A stretch of DNA of 17,117 bases from JBEATZ01 sp041178545 (GTDB lineage: Bacteria > Planctomycetota > UBA1135 > UBA2386): positions 1-17,117 of the forward strand of contig JBEGVB010000073.1 of assembly GCA_041178545.1 (NCBI GenBank). Reading direction: 5' to 3'. A program made the position numbers and the translations under genes. Numbering within the stretch: position 1 is the stretch's first letter; each line of letters begins with the position of its first letter. Shown here piece after piece: positions 6,804 through 16,713 of this stretch. Under the pieces are notes generated by a model. The model was given only the letters and a program-made list of their open reading frames with translations. It ran no database searches and was not told the DNA's origin.

Positions 6804-7997
6804 ATGGAAAGACGAATGCCGAAGCACCTCGCAGCGCTGCTCGCCGCAGCGTTCTCCTTGGCCGCCTGCCAGACTGCGTCGGGGCCGGGGGCAAGCGCGT
6901 CCGCAACCAGCACCGCACCCGAAGTGCGTCGCATCGCCCCGCCCAACCTCGACGGCGCGCACCTCGGAGAGCGAATCCTCTGCTACCGCCCCATGCGCCG
7001 TGGCGCCCCCAACATGAGCGTGCAGCAGTTGGGTTCGCAGACGATCGCACACGACTATGGTCATGGCGGCAGCGGCTGGACCCTCGCGCCGGGTTCTGCG
7101 AAGTACGTCGTCGACCTTGCCGAGAAGGCGCCGCAGTGCGCGGGTCGTGCAAAGTCGGAGCCGGTCGTGGTGGTGGGGGCGGGTGTGATCGGCCTCTTCA
7201 CCGCATACGAACTGGTGCAGCGTGGCCACACCAACGTCACCGTGGTGGCGGACCGTTTCGACGGACTCACCTCCCACAACGCGGGTGGGCTCCTGGCTCC
7301 CGTGTCCATGGACAATGCGCCGGACATGCAGGCCGTGATCGACCGCATCGGCGTGGACGCCTATCGCTTCTACGCGCAGGTCGCCCAAGGCAAGCATCCT
7401 GATTTCCGCGGCGGAGCCGTGATCCTGCCGGCCTACTTCGAGCGGCGCTCCGACTCGGGGCTCGAACCCTATGTCGGCGTGGTGATGGAGCCCGCCAAGG
7501 ACGTGGTGCTCGACTTCGGCAACGGCACGCGGCGCAGCATGGTGGCGTACGACGACGGCATCTTCATGGACACCGCAGTGATGATGAAGGAGCTGCGCGA
7601 CTGGCTCAGCACGCGAGTGCGCTTCGAACAGCGCAAGGTGGAGCGTTTTGCCGACCTGGAGGCCACGCTCGTCTTCGACTGCGCCGGCCTCGGGTCGGGC
7701 AGCCTGAACGGCGATGCTGCAATGGTGCCGGTGCAGGGGCACCTGATCATGCTGAAGGACCAGGTGCCTGCGGACCTGCAGCACATGATCCTCGTCTACT
7801 TCGACGAGGGACGTACCGAGTCTGGCCAGAAGGTGAAGCGGTCCTTCTACATCTTCCCCAAACGCCTGCCGGGCACCGGCGCGAACGATGTCGGCGTGGT
7901 GGGCGGCACCTTCATCGAGGGAGGCACGCCGGAGACCCCCAACCCGAGGGAGTTCGACCTGCTGATCGAGGGGGCCAAGCGGTTCTACGGGATGTGA
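6804..7997 (+). CDS. Circularly permuted D-amino-acid-oxidase-like FAD lipoprotein
   Basis: The 397-residue product is a DAO-superfamily flavoprotein with an unusual order of parts. A lipoprotein signal ends in the lipobox SLAAC (lipidated Cys 22). Next comes a segment, residues 53-107, containing GERILCYRPMRRG and HDYGHGGSGWTLAPGSA, which in D-amino-acid oxidase forms the C-terminus. The FAD-binding Rossmann motif VVVVGAGVIGL follows only at 121-131, then ADRFDGLTSHNAGGLLAP (149-166), FEQRKVERF (274-282), FDCAGLGSG (291-299), PVQGHLIML (309-317), FYIFP (348-352) and VVGGTFIEGG (365-374). The protein ends where the GxRP segment would normally begin. By remembered alignment to human DAAO, Arg62 matches Arg283 and Tyr349 matches Tyr228; Tyr224 is not conserved. 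Oxidation of an amine or amino acid at the envelope is inferred. ATG 6816 is an alternative start, preceded by GGAAAGA; starting at 6804 gives a twin-Arg N-terminus (MERRMPK) that could suit Tat export of a folded flavoprotein. Confidence 0.85.
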   Translation: MERRMPKHLAALLAAAFSLAACQTASGPGASASATSTAPEVRRIAPPNLDGAHLGERILCYRPMRRGAPNMSVQQLGSQTIAHDYGHGGSGWTLAPGSAKYVVDLAEKAPQCAGRAKSEPVVVVGAGVIGLFTAYELVQRGHTNVTVVADRFDGLTSHNAGGLLAPVSMDNAPDMQAVIDRIGVDAYRFYAQVAQGKHPDFRGGAVILPAYFERRSDSGLEPYVGVVMEPAKDVVLDFGNGTRRSMVAYDDGIFMDTAVMMKELRDWLSTRVRFEQRKVERFADLEATLVFDCAGLGSGSLNGDAAMVPVQGHLIMLKDQVPADLQHMILVYFDEGRTESGQKVKRSFYIFPKRLPGTGANDVGVVGGTFIEGGTPETPNPREFDLLIEGAKRFYGM

Positions 7998-8048
7998 CGG
8001 AGGCCAAGGCTGCTTGGAGTGGCGCCGGGCCGGGTGCCACGCCTCCGT
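7997..8048 (+). other. Foldable three-way-junction element after the DAO-like gene
   Basis: Starting at the last base of the stop codon, ACGGAGG (7997-8003) pairs with CCTCCGT (8042-8048) as a closing stem. Inside are two hairpins: CCAAG (8004-8008) with CTTGG (8013-8017) around GCTG, and GTGGCGCC (8019-8026) with GGTGCCAC (8033-8040) around GGGCCG, containing one G-T pair. Nearly every base is used. There is no T run after it, so a standard intrinsic terminator is not supported. It may protect the 3' end, terminate by another route, lie in the leader of the ABC-F gene starting at 8161, or be chance folding of GC-rich DNA. Confidence 0.3.
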
Positions 8049-8160
8049 GCGTTGGCTGGCGCATGGGTGGGCCATCGCACACGAGCGGAGTCCTTGGAGC
8101 CAGGATGGCGGTCGGCACCGTGGCCGCTGCAGGCGCCGCTCTGCATACTCCTCGCCCCCC

Positions 8161-10116
<1,956 letters not shown>

Positions 10117-10150
10117 GGCCGGGGCGCCGGGTTGACGCTGGCATTGGCGG

Positions 10151-11638
10151 TCACGCCAGCAAGGCTTCGATCACGTGGCCGTGAACGTCGGTGAGCCGGC
10201 GGTCCGCCCCGTTGTGGCGCCAAGTCAGCTTCGTGTGGTCGATGCCCAGCAGGTGCAGCATCGTCGCGTGGATGTCGTAGGTGGTGGTGGGGTTCTTGCG
10301 ATCGAGCGGCTTGTAGCCCCACGGGTCGCTCTCGCCGTGGGTCACGCCGCCCTTCACGCCGCCGCCGCAGAGCCAGCTGGTGAAGACGAACGGGTTGTGG
10401 TCGCGCCCCTTGCCGCCCTGGGAGCTCGGCATGCGGCCGAACTCGGTTGACCAGACGACCAGCGTGTCCTCGAGCATGCCGCGCTGTTTCAGGTCGGCGA
10501 TGAGGGCTGCTGCGCCGCGAGCCATGCCCCGCGAGAGGGGGCCGTGGTCGCGCCGGATGTCCTCGTGCGAGTCCCAGTTGCGGCGGGGGTGGGAGTTGTC
10601 GTTGCCGCTCCAGACTTGCACGAAGCGCACGCCGCGCTCGAGCATGCGGCGCGCGGCAAGGCACTTCTGCGCGAAGACAAACGACTCCTCGGCATCGTTG
10701 ATCTCCTTGTCCCACGCAGTCGGGCCTCCCTCGAGTCCGTAGAGGCGGAGTACGTGCTCCGGTTCCGCCGCCATGTCGAGCGCCTCGGGTGCCGCGAGCT
10801 GCATGCGCGCGGCAAGCTCGTAGCTGCGGATGCGCGCCTCGAGCCTTGGATCCGCGTTCCGCGCGGCTTCGTGGACGCGGTTGAGGTCGGCCAGCAACTC
10901 ATGCGCGTCGCGTTCGCTCGCCTCGGTGACGTAGTCGCCGCGCGGGTGGGGATGGAGGTCGGCGATGGGCGACGCCGTTGCCGGGAACACCGTGGTGCCG
11001 CTGTGGTCGTTGGGCAGGAACGCGCTGTCCCAGTTCTTCATGCCGTTCGAGGGCATCCCGCGGTGGTCGGGCATGACGACGAACGTCGGCAGGTTGTCGT
11101 TGAGCGAACCGAGCCCGTAGCTCACCCAGCAACCGGCGCCCGGGAAGCCGGGAAGCTGGTACCCCGTGGTCGCGAGCATGGTTGCGGTCGAGTGCACGCC
11201 GGTGCGGGTGACGACGTTGTGCAGGAATGCGATGTCGTCGACGTGTTCGCCCAGCGGGGCCACGGTCTCGCCCAGCATCTTGCCGCAGTCGCCATGGGGG
11301 CTGAACTCCCACACGGGCTTCATCCACGGACCGAGGCCGTCCTGGAAGGTCTCAACCGTTTCGCCGAAGTCGCTTGGCTCGCCGTCGAGGCGGATGAGCT
11401 CCGGCTTGTGGTCGAAGAGGTCCAGGTGGCTCGCGCCGCCTGCCATGAACAGCTGCACCACGCGTTTGGCCCTGGGTGCACGGGCGCGTAGGCCGGAACC
11501 GGGCGCCAGGCAGAGGGCTTCCCGGTCGAGCATGGATGCGAGCGCGATCCCGCCGAGGCCGCTGCCTGCCTGCCACAGGAACTCGCGGCGCGTGGTCGTT
11601 TGAGGGGGCTGCCGGTGGTGGTGCTGTCGTGAAGCCAT
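10151..11638 (-). CDS. DUF1501 protein with Tat signal
   Basis: The 495-residue product is a DUF1501 protein, a family related to the alkaline phosphatase/sulfatase fold and very common in planctomycetes. A twin-arginine signal is present (TTRREFL at 15-21, then a Gly/Ala/Leu hydrophobic stretch to about 37), indicating export of a folded protein. Typical family segments are GGASHLDLFDHKPE (67-80), GSLNDNLPTFVVMPDHRG (177-194), VQVWSGND (340-347), WSTEFGRMP (396-404), GRDHNP (411-416), and a histidine-containing end LLGIDHTKLTW (463-473). It is the last gene of a minus-strand array, 6 bp after the PSCyt1/DUF1549/DUF1553 gene, with which this family is usually paired. The joint function is not known; polysaccharide or sulfate-ester degradation has been suggested for such pairs. 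No clear terminator follows it; the 34 bp before the convergent ABC-F stop offer only a weak hairpin (10137-10160) without a T run. Confidence 0.93.
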   Translation of the reverse strand: MASRQHHHRQPPQTTTRREFLWQAGSGLGGIALASMLDREALCLAPGSGLRARAPRAKRVVQLFMAGGASHLDLFDHKPELIRLDGEPSDFGETVETFQDGLGPWMKPVWEFSPHGDCGKMLGETVAPLGEHVDDIAFLHNVVTRTGVHSTATMLATTGYQLPGFPGAGCWVSYGLGSLNDNLPTFVVMPDHRGMPSNGMKNWDSAFLPNDHSGTTVFPATASPIADLHPHPRGDYVTEASERDAHELLADLNRVHEAARNADPRLEARIRSYELAARMQLAAPEALDMAAEPEHVLRLYGLEGGPTAWDKEINDAEESFVFAQKCLAARRMLERGVRFVQVWSGNDNSHPRRNWDSHEDIRRDHGPLSRGMARGAAALIADLKQRGMLEDTLVVWSTEFGRMPSSQGGKGRDHNPFVFTSWLCGGGVKGGVTHGESDPWGYKPLDRKNPTTTYDIHATMLHLLGIDHTKLTWRHNGADRRLTDVHGHVIEALLA

Positions 11639-11644
11639 GCTGGT

Positions 11645-14590
11645 TCAGTCCACGAAGGAGAACTCATTGAGGTTGAGCACGACACGGCAGGCGTTCTCGA
11701 GACCGTGCCGTTCGGTGTAGGCCGTCAGTTGCATTCGTTCATGCGGGGTGGGGGAACGGCCGAGGGCGATGCGCATCGCACGGTCGACCTGGTCGGGGAT
11801 CGACGTGCCGGCCTCGGTGCGTACGCGCGCGGCGAAGCGCGCTGCGTGCACCAGCATGAAACCGTTGTTGAGCAGCGCAAGCGCTTGGTTCGGGCCGAGG
11901 CCCTGGTTGCGCCTGTCGACGCGCACCGAGGGATCGGCGCAGTCGAGCGTGGTGAGGAACGGCTGCATCTGCGAGCGGACGATGAAGCGGTAGACCGACC
12001 GACGGAAGGTGGTGGGATCGTCCGGGGCTGCGAGGTCGTAGCGGTAGTGCGGCGAGTGCTCCGGGCGCTCGATCACGAAGTCGCGGTACCCGGGGCCGCC
12101 CATGGTGAGGTCGAGGCTGCCACTGGCCGCCAGCACTGCGTCCCGGACGGCCTCGGCCTCGAGCTTGCGCGCATGGCCGCGCCACAGCAGGGCGTTGCCC
12201 CGGTCGATGGCCGCTGCGTCCTCGTTCGCGACGTCCGATCGTTGTCGGTACGCCGCGCTGGTCACGATCAGCCGGTGCAGCGCCTTGAGGGAACCGCGCA
12301 TGTCGTCGCGGAACGTCGCTGCGAGCCAGTCGAGGAGTTCCGGGTGCGTCGGGAGCGATCCCATGCGCCCGAAGTCGTTGGCCGTGTCGACGATGCCGCG
12401 GCCGAAGTGGTGCTGCCACACGCGGTTGACGATCGAGCGCCAGGTGAGCGGGTTGCGCGGATCGGTGAGCCAGCGGGCGAGTGCGGCGCGGCGCGCGGAT
12501 TCACCGTGTCCGTCGGCGAGGTCGAGCCGTGCCGGGAGTGCCGGCTCCAGCATGGACAGCGCTGCAGGGCCGACGACCTTGCCCGGTTGCGTGACCTGAC
12601 CGCGTGCGAGGATGCGGATCTCGCGTGGCTCTCCGCCCCGGTTGCCGGTCCCGACAAAGGCGCCCGAGCCGGTGTGGACGGCGCCGGCGTAGACGACGGA
12701 CTGGGGCGGCAGGGCCGCGATCGCCGCTTCGGTGCGCACCAGCTCCGCCTCGACCTCGGCACGGCGCAGGGCGCGCGGGCCTGCCTCGATGCGTTCCTGC
12801 ACGGCGCTGCGCAGCGTGCGCAACGCCTCGAGTCGGCTGGGTGCAACGGCGAGTCCCGGCGCGATCCCGTCCGTCAGGTTCGCGCGCCGCCAGCGGTTGC
12901 CCATCTCGATCGTGTCGAGGCTCGCCGTAGGGCGCGCCGCGGCAAGGTTGGTGCCGGTTGCCTCGAGGACCTGCAGTTCGGAGAGGGCGAAGATGTGGTC
13001 GTTGCTGCGCAGGGCCAGTTTCGTGGCGGTGACGCGCACGAACCGGGCCACGGCGCCTGCGGTGGCAATGCGCACGGGATCGGTGCGCGGCATCCCGAGC
13101 AGCGCCCGCGTGCCCCGGGCCAGCAAGGCGACGTCGCGCGCGAACTCGGGGTCGTCGGATGCCTCGACGCGGAACTCCTCGGGGAACCCGAACCCGTCGC
13201 CGATGCCATTGAAGTCGTCGCTGCAAGGGAAGAGCACGACGGAGTCGAAGGCGCGTGGCGACCCGAGGTCGACCTGCACCCACTTGGTGCGCAGTGGATC
13301 CGCTTCGATCGCACTGTGGAAGCCGAACTCGGGTGCCGGGGTCGTGCGCGAGGCCGCGGCCAGCAGGCGGTCCAGTTCCGCCAGCTCGGCACCGCCCTGC
13401 TGCGCCAACTCGGCATCGAGTTCGTTGCGTGCGGCCACGAGGCGCTGGCGATCGGCCAGCAGTCGTGCCCGGCGTTCCGCCAGCTCGGGCGAGGCGTCGT
13501 AGCGCGCGTCGGTGCGGTCGATGGCCGCGAAGACCGCCTGCAGTGCGTAGTAGTCGGCCTGCGGCACCGGGTCGAATTTGTGGTCGTGGCACTGCGCGCA
13601 CTGCACGGTGACGCTCGCGAAGGTGCCGATTGCGTTGCCGACCATGTCATCGCGATCGAAGTGACGCGCGAACTTCCCGTCGACCTTGTCCTCGCTGATC
13701 TCCTCGTGGCCGATGAGGTCCCACGGACCCGCGGCCAGGAAGCCGAGAGCCTCGATGCCGTCGCGCGTCCCGGGATGCAGGGCGTCGCCTGCGACTTGTT
13801 CCTCGACGAAGCGCGCATACGGCTTGTCCTCGTTGAGCGCGCGGATCACGTAGTCGCGGTAGGGCCACGCATTCTCGCGTGGCTTGTCCTTGTCGTAGCC
13901 GTGCGAATCCGCGTAGTGGACGACGTCGAGCCAGTGCCGCGCCCACCGCTCGCCGTACCGGGGCGAGGCGAGGAGGCGGTCGACCAGCTTCTCGTACCGC
14001 GCGGGATCCGGGTCCGCCACGAAGGCATCCAGGTCCTCGGCCGTGGGCGGCAGGCCGGTGAGGTCGAAGTGCAGCCGGCGGCACAGAGTCCGGGCATCGG
14101 CTTCGGCAGCCATGGCGAGGCCGTGCTTGGCGAGTCGCTCCCGCACGAACGCGTCGATCGGGTTCGCGCCCCCCGGTTCCACCGAGGGTCGCTGGATGGG
14201 CTTCAGGCTCCACCAATCGCGGGCATCCGCAACCCGCGCGTTCGCTTCCTCCGGCCACGGTGCGCCCGCATCGATCCACGCGCGGATGCGCGCGACTTCG
14301 TCGGCCGACAGGCGGTCACCCTTCGGGGGCATGCGCATGTCGTCGTCGGCAGCGGCCGTGACGTAACGCAGCAGCGGGCTCTCGGAAGCCTTGCCGGGCA
14401 CCAAGTTGGGCGCCGACAGTTCGCCGCCCTGAAGCGCGACATCGCGGTTGTCGAGCCGGTAGCCGCTGCGCTGCTTCTCGGGGCCGTGGCATGGCAGGCA
14501 CCGCGCGGCGAAGATCGGGGCGATGTCGCGCGCGAAGTCCTGCGGCGCAGCCGCCGACACGAGCACCGCTGCGAGCGCGACGAGGGTCAT
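11645..14590 (-). CDS. Planctomycete cytochrome-type PSCyt1/DUF1549/DUF1553 protein with F5/8C-like insert
   Basis: The 981-residue product starts with a short signal peptide (hydrophobic to about residue 14, likely cut near SAAA). Residues 20-112 are a PSCyt1 domain with the c-type haem motif CLPCH (31-35), and MRMPPKG at 85-91 may supply the Met ligand. DUF1549 spans about 142-360 with LHFDLTGLPPT (173-183), SPRYGERWARHWLD (209-222) and a second haem-like motif CAQCHDHKFDP (331-341). A coiled-coil stretch (about 368-412) precedes a discoidin/F5-8 type C-like domain at about 422-546 (KWVQVDLGSPRAFDSVVLFP, then RFVRVTATKL and FALSELQVLEA), a fold that often binds carbohydrate. A second helical stretch (585-625) leads to DUF1553 at about 698-960 (NPLTWRSIVNRVWQHHFGRG). 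It is presumably exported and partners the downstream DUF1501 protein. Its start overlaps the stop of the methyltransferase gene (ATGA, 14587-14590), implying translational coupling. Confidence 0.93.
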   Translation of the reverse strand: MTLVALAAVLVSAAAPQDFARDIAPIFAARCLPCHGPEKQRSGYRLDNRDVALQGGELSAPNLVPGKASESPLLRYVTAAADDDMRMPPKGDRLSADEVARIRAWIDAGAPWPEEANARVADARDWWSLKPIQRPSVEPGGANPIDAFVRERLAKHGLAMAAEADARTLCRRLHFDLTGLPPTAEDLDAFVADPDPARYEKLVDRLLASPRYGERWARHWLDVVHYADSHGYDKDKPRENAWPYRDYVIRALNEDKPYARFVEEQVAGDALHPGTRDGIEALGFLAAGPWDLIGHEEISEDKVDGKFARHFDRDDMVGNAIGTFASVTVQCAQCHDHKFDPVPQADYYALQAVFAAIDRTDARYDASPELAERRARLLADRQRLVAARNELDAELAQQGGAELAELDRLLAAASRTTPAPEFGFHSAIEADPLRTKWVQVDLGSPRAFDSVVLFPCSDDFNGIGDGFGFPEEFRVEASDDPEFARDVALLARGTRALLGMPRTDPVRIATAGAVARFVRVTATKLALRSNDHIFALSELQVLEATGTNLAAARPTASLDTIEMGNRWRRANLTDGIAPGLAVAPSRLEALRTLRSAVQERIEAGPRALRRAEVEAELVRTEAAIAALPPQSVVYAGAVHTGSGAFVGTGNRGGEPREIRILARGQVTQPGKVVGPAALSMLEPALPARLDLADGHGESARRAALARWLTDPRNPLTWRSIVNRVWQHHFGRGIVDTANDFGRMGSLPTHPELLDWLAATFRDDMRGSLKALHRLIVTSAAYRQRSDVANEDAAAIDRGNALLWRGHARKLEAEAVRDAVLAASGSLDLTMGGPGYRDFVIERPEHSPHYRYDLAAPDDPTTFRRSVYRFIVRSQMQPFLTTLDCADPSVRVDRRNQGLGPNQALALLNNGFMLVHAARFAARVRTEAGTSIPDQVDRAMRIALGRSPTPHERMQLTAYTERHGLENACRVVLNLNEFSFVD

Positions 14591-16710
14591 TGCTCGATAC
14601 TAGCAACCGCTCTCGCAGGCCGGAAGGTGAGCGCCGCGAGGATGGCTGCAGGCAGGCGCGCCTTCGGCGGCAGGGTGCGGTCGACGCGCCAGAAGCCGCG
14701 GCTGTCGAGTGTGCGCGTGAAGGCTGGGCGTGCGAGATCGTCAGTGGAGTGCTGCGTGTCGCGCAGCATCCAGTGCAGCGCATCCTGGTCGAGGCCGAAG
14801 GCGCGAGCGGCAATGAGCTCGAGGGCCACGAAGGCCTCGCGACGTTGCGCCGCATCGATCGCGGGTTCGAGGTCGTGGGCCCAGCCCTCGCTTCGCGCCT
14901 GTTCCCAGAGCACGCCCTGCCACGGGGCGATGGCACTGAGCTGCAACCCCAGGCGCGCGAGCGCGACGAGTTCGGCTTCCTGCAGCTGCGGCCATGGCAG
15001 TTCGCCCAGCACGAAGCGGTTGAGGTTGGTGCCGGCGAGGCGCTGGCGCGCGGCCCAGTCGAGCGTGAACGAGGCAAGCAAGGCGGCACCGGCGGCGCAG
15101 GCGAGCAGCGGCTGCAGCCCGGATCCCTTGCACGGTTCGAGCACCACGAGCGAGTTGCCGCACGGCAGCGCCGGCAGCAGGCACGGGATCACGGTGCGGG
15201 CGTTGGTGGCGTTGCTGAGTGCGCGCAGCACGAGGCGCGGGCCGCCCTGCCCTGCGCGCGGGAAGTCGCCGCGTCGCACGCGGTACTGCGGCGCAAGTTC
15301 GGTCGCTGCGCCTTGGCGTGCGCCCCAGCGTGCGCGTGCGCCTTGCGTGGAGGCATGTGCAGCAGCGAGCGGGTCGAGGATGCCGATCATCGCGCCCTGC
15401 ACGAGCGGCACCAGGTCCTGCGCATCCGGTTCGTTGCCTGCCGGCACGAACCTCCCTGCGTCGGCCGTCATGTTGAAGTCGCCCTGGCGGAAGGTGAACC
15501 AGGCCGCGCTGCCGTCGAGCAGCGAACCGCCGGTGCGGTGCATGCCTGCCAAGAGCTCCAGGTCACGTCGGTCGCGCAGTTCCGGCAGCACGCCGTGGCG
15601 CGGGCTGAGGGTGCGCAGCGTGTCGCGGGCGAACTCGAGGTGCGGCGGTGCGGCCTGCGCCCATGCCGCCACGTCGTGCTGCTGGAACGCCGCCCGCAGC
15701 GTGGTCGTCACCGCCCCCCGTTCGGCAACGACCACGCCGAAGCGGTAGCGCGTGTCGATCGGGAAGATGCGCGCGCGGTTCTCGAAGCCGAACAGCCACT
15801 CCCAGCGGCAACCGTCGAGCAACAGGTTGCGCAGCGGCGCCGCCTCGCGGTCGAACCAGAGCCCCGCAGGCAGCACGAGGCCGAGCCGGCCTCCGTCGCG
15901 CAGCAACTGCAGGCTGCGTTCGAGGAACAGCCGGTAGGTGAAGAGCTTGCCGCTGCCCTGGTGCGAGAAGCGCGCGCGCAGCCCTGTTGCCGTGCTGGCG
16001 CGATGGGCCGATGCCTCATGCCACTTCCGCCGTGCCGCGGCCTCGTCGCCGAGTTCGCGGCGCAGTTCGTCGCGGCTCGGCTGCCAGGTCTCCCACGGCG
16101 GGTTGCCGAGCACGACATCGAACGTCCTCTCATGGCCCGGTGCGAGGCCGTCGCCTGCCTGCACGCAGCGCACCGACCAAGGGTCGATGGACCTGTCGCC
16201 GGCTGCCTGCCACAGCGCGAGGTTTGCGAGGAGGGCTGCGGTCGGGTCGAGGTCGGTGCCGTGCAGCATGCCGAGCAACTCGGCTGGCCGGCGCTCGAGC
16301 GCGTGCTGCAGCCGGCCGAGCGCCGCCAGCAGGAAGGCGCCGCCGCCAGCTGCCGGGTCCGTGATGCGCAGTGTGCGCGGTGATGCCTGCAGCAGCGGGT
16401 CGAGCACCCGTCTTGCCGTGGCCTCGGCGAGTTGCGCACCGGTGAAGTACACGCCCCGTTCCTTGCGCTGGCCGTGCGCCAGCAGCGCGGGGTAGAGCTG
16501 CGCGAGGAGGCTCGGTGCGACGCCCTCGCGGCCTTGGGTCCCGATCCAGCGCTGCGCCTCGTCCTGCACCACGCGGCTGCATGCAAGCCAACGGCGTTCG
16601 CGCGGCAGGGCATCGCGTGGGGAGCGATCCTCCGGCAGCCCGCGCTCCGCGGCAGCAACCGCGACGGCAAGTCCGTCGAGCGCCTCGGCGGTCCCTGCGG
16701 CCGGCACCAT
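14587..16710 (-). CDS. Eco57I-like N6-adenine DNA methyltransferase
   Basis: The 707-residue product carries the motifs of gamma-type N6-adenine DNA methyltransferases. RKERGVYFTGAQLAE (82-96) is the motif X region. Motif I, which binds S-adenosylmethionine, is DPAAGGGAF (118-126), with GTDLDP (151-156) after it. Catalytic motif IV is NPPW (203-206). GRLGLVLPAGLW (274-285) and FENRARIFPIDTRYRF (309-324) are typical of Eco57I/PglX-like and type IIG enzymes. The C-terminal half looks like the target-recognition region of the same group: ATNARTVIPCLLP (501-513), GNSLVVLEP (518-526), and GTNLNRFVLGELPWP (560-574). The first 80 residues show no nuclease motif, and there is no nuclease, specificity subunit or helicase gene in the window, so this looks like a solitary methyltransferase or one part of a split system. 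The gene starts 3 bp after the threonine ammonia-lyase stop and overlaps the PSCyt gene by ATGA. The methylated sequence cannot be predicted. Confidence 0.85.
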   Translation of the reverse strand: MVPAAGTAEALDGLAVAVAAAERGLPEDRSPRDALPRERRWLACSRVVQDEAQRWIGTQGREGVAPSLLAQLYPALLAHGQRKERGVYFTGAQLAEATARRVLDPLLQASPRTLRITDPAAGGGAFLLAALGRLQHALERRPAELLGMLHGTDLDPTAALLANLALWQAAGDRSIDPWSVRCVQAGDGLAPGHERTFDVVLGNPPWETWQPSRDELRRELGDEAAARRKWHEASAHRASTATGLRARFSHQGSGKLFTYRLFLERSLQLLRDGGRLGLVLPAGLWFDREAAPLRNLLLDGCRWEWLFGFENRARIFPIDTRYRFGVVVAERGAVTTTLRAAFQQHDVAAWAQAAPPHLEFARDTLRTLSPRHGVLPELRDRRDLELLAGMHRTGGSLLDGSAAWFTFRQGDFNMTADAGRFVPAGNEPDAQDLVPLVQGAMIGILDPLAAAHASTQGARARWGARQGAATELAPQYRVRRGDFPRAGQGGPRLVLRALSNATNARTVIPCLLPALPCGNSLVVLEPCKGSGLQPLLACAAGAALLASFTLDWAARQRLAGTNLNRFVLGELPWPQLQEAELVALARLGLQLSAIAPWQGVLWEQARSEGWAHDLEPAIDAAQRREAFVALELIAARAFGLDQDALHWMLRDTQHSTDDLARPAFTRTLDSRGFWRVDRTLPPKARLPAAILAALTFRPARAVASIEQ

Positions 16711-16713
16711 GTG

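Noticed and set aside
8014..8160. Upstream extension of the ABC-F reading frame
   Set aside because: It encodes a Trp/Arg/His-rich segment unlike any ABC-F N-terminus, while family homology starts immediately at ATG 8161.
10137..10160. Hairpin GCTGGC / GCCAGC between the ABC-F and DUF1501 stops as a terminator
   Set aside because: The stem is only 6 bp with a 12-base loop and there is no T run on either strand.
11705..15748. Very long plus-strand open frame (1347 codons) opposite the methyltransferase and PSCyt genes
   Set aside because: It is exactly antisense to two genes with clear family motifs; its translation is Arg/Val/Ala/Gly-rich with no motif. Absence of stops follows from the codon bias of GC-rich genes.
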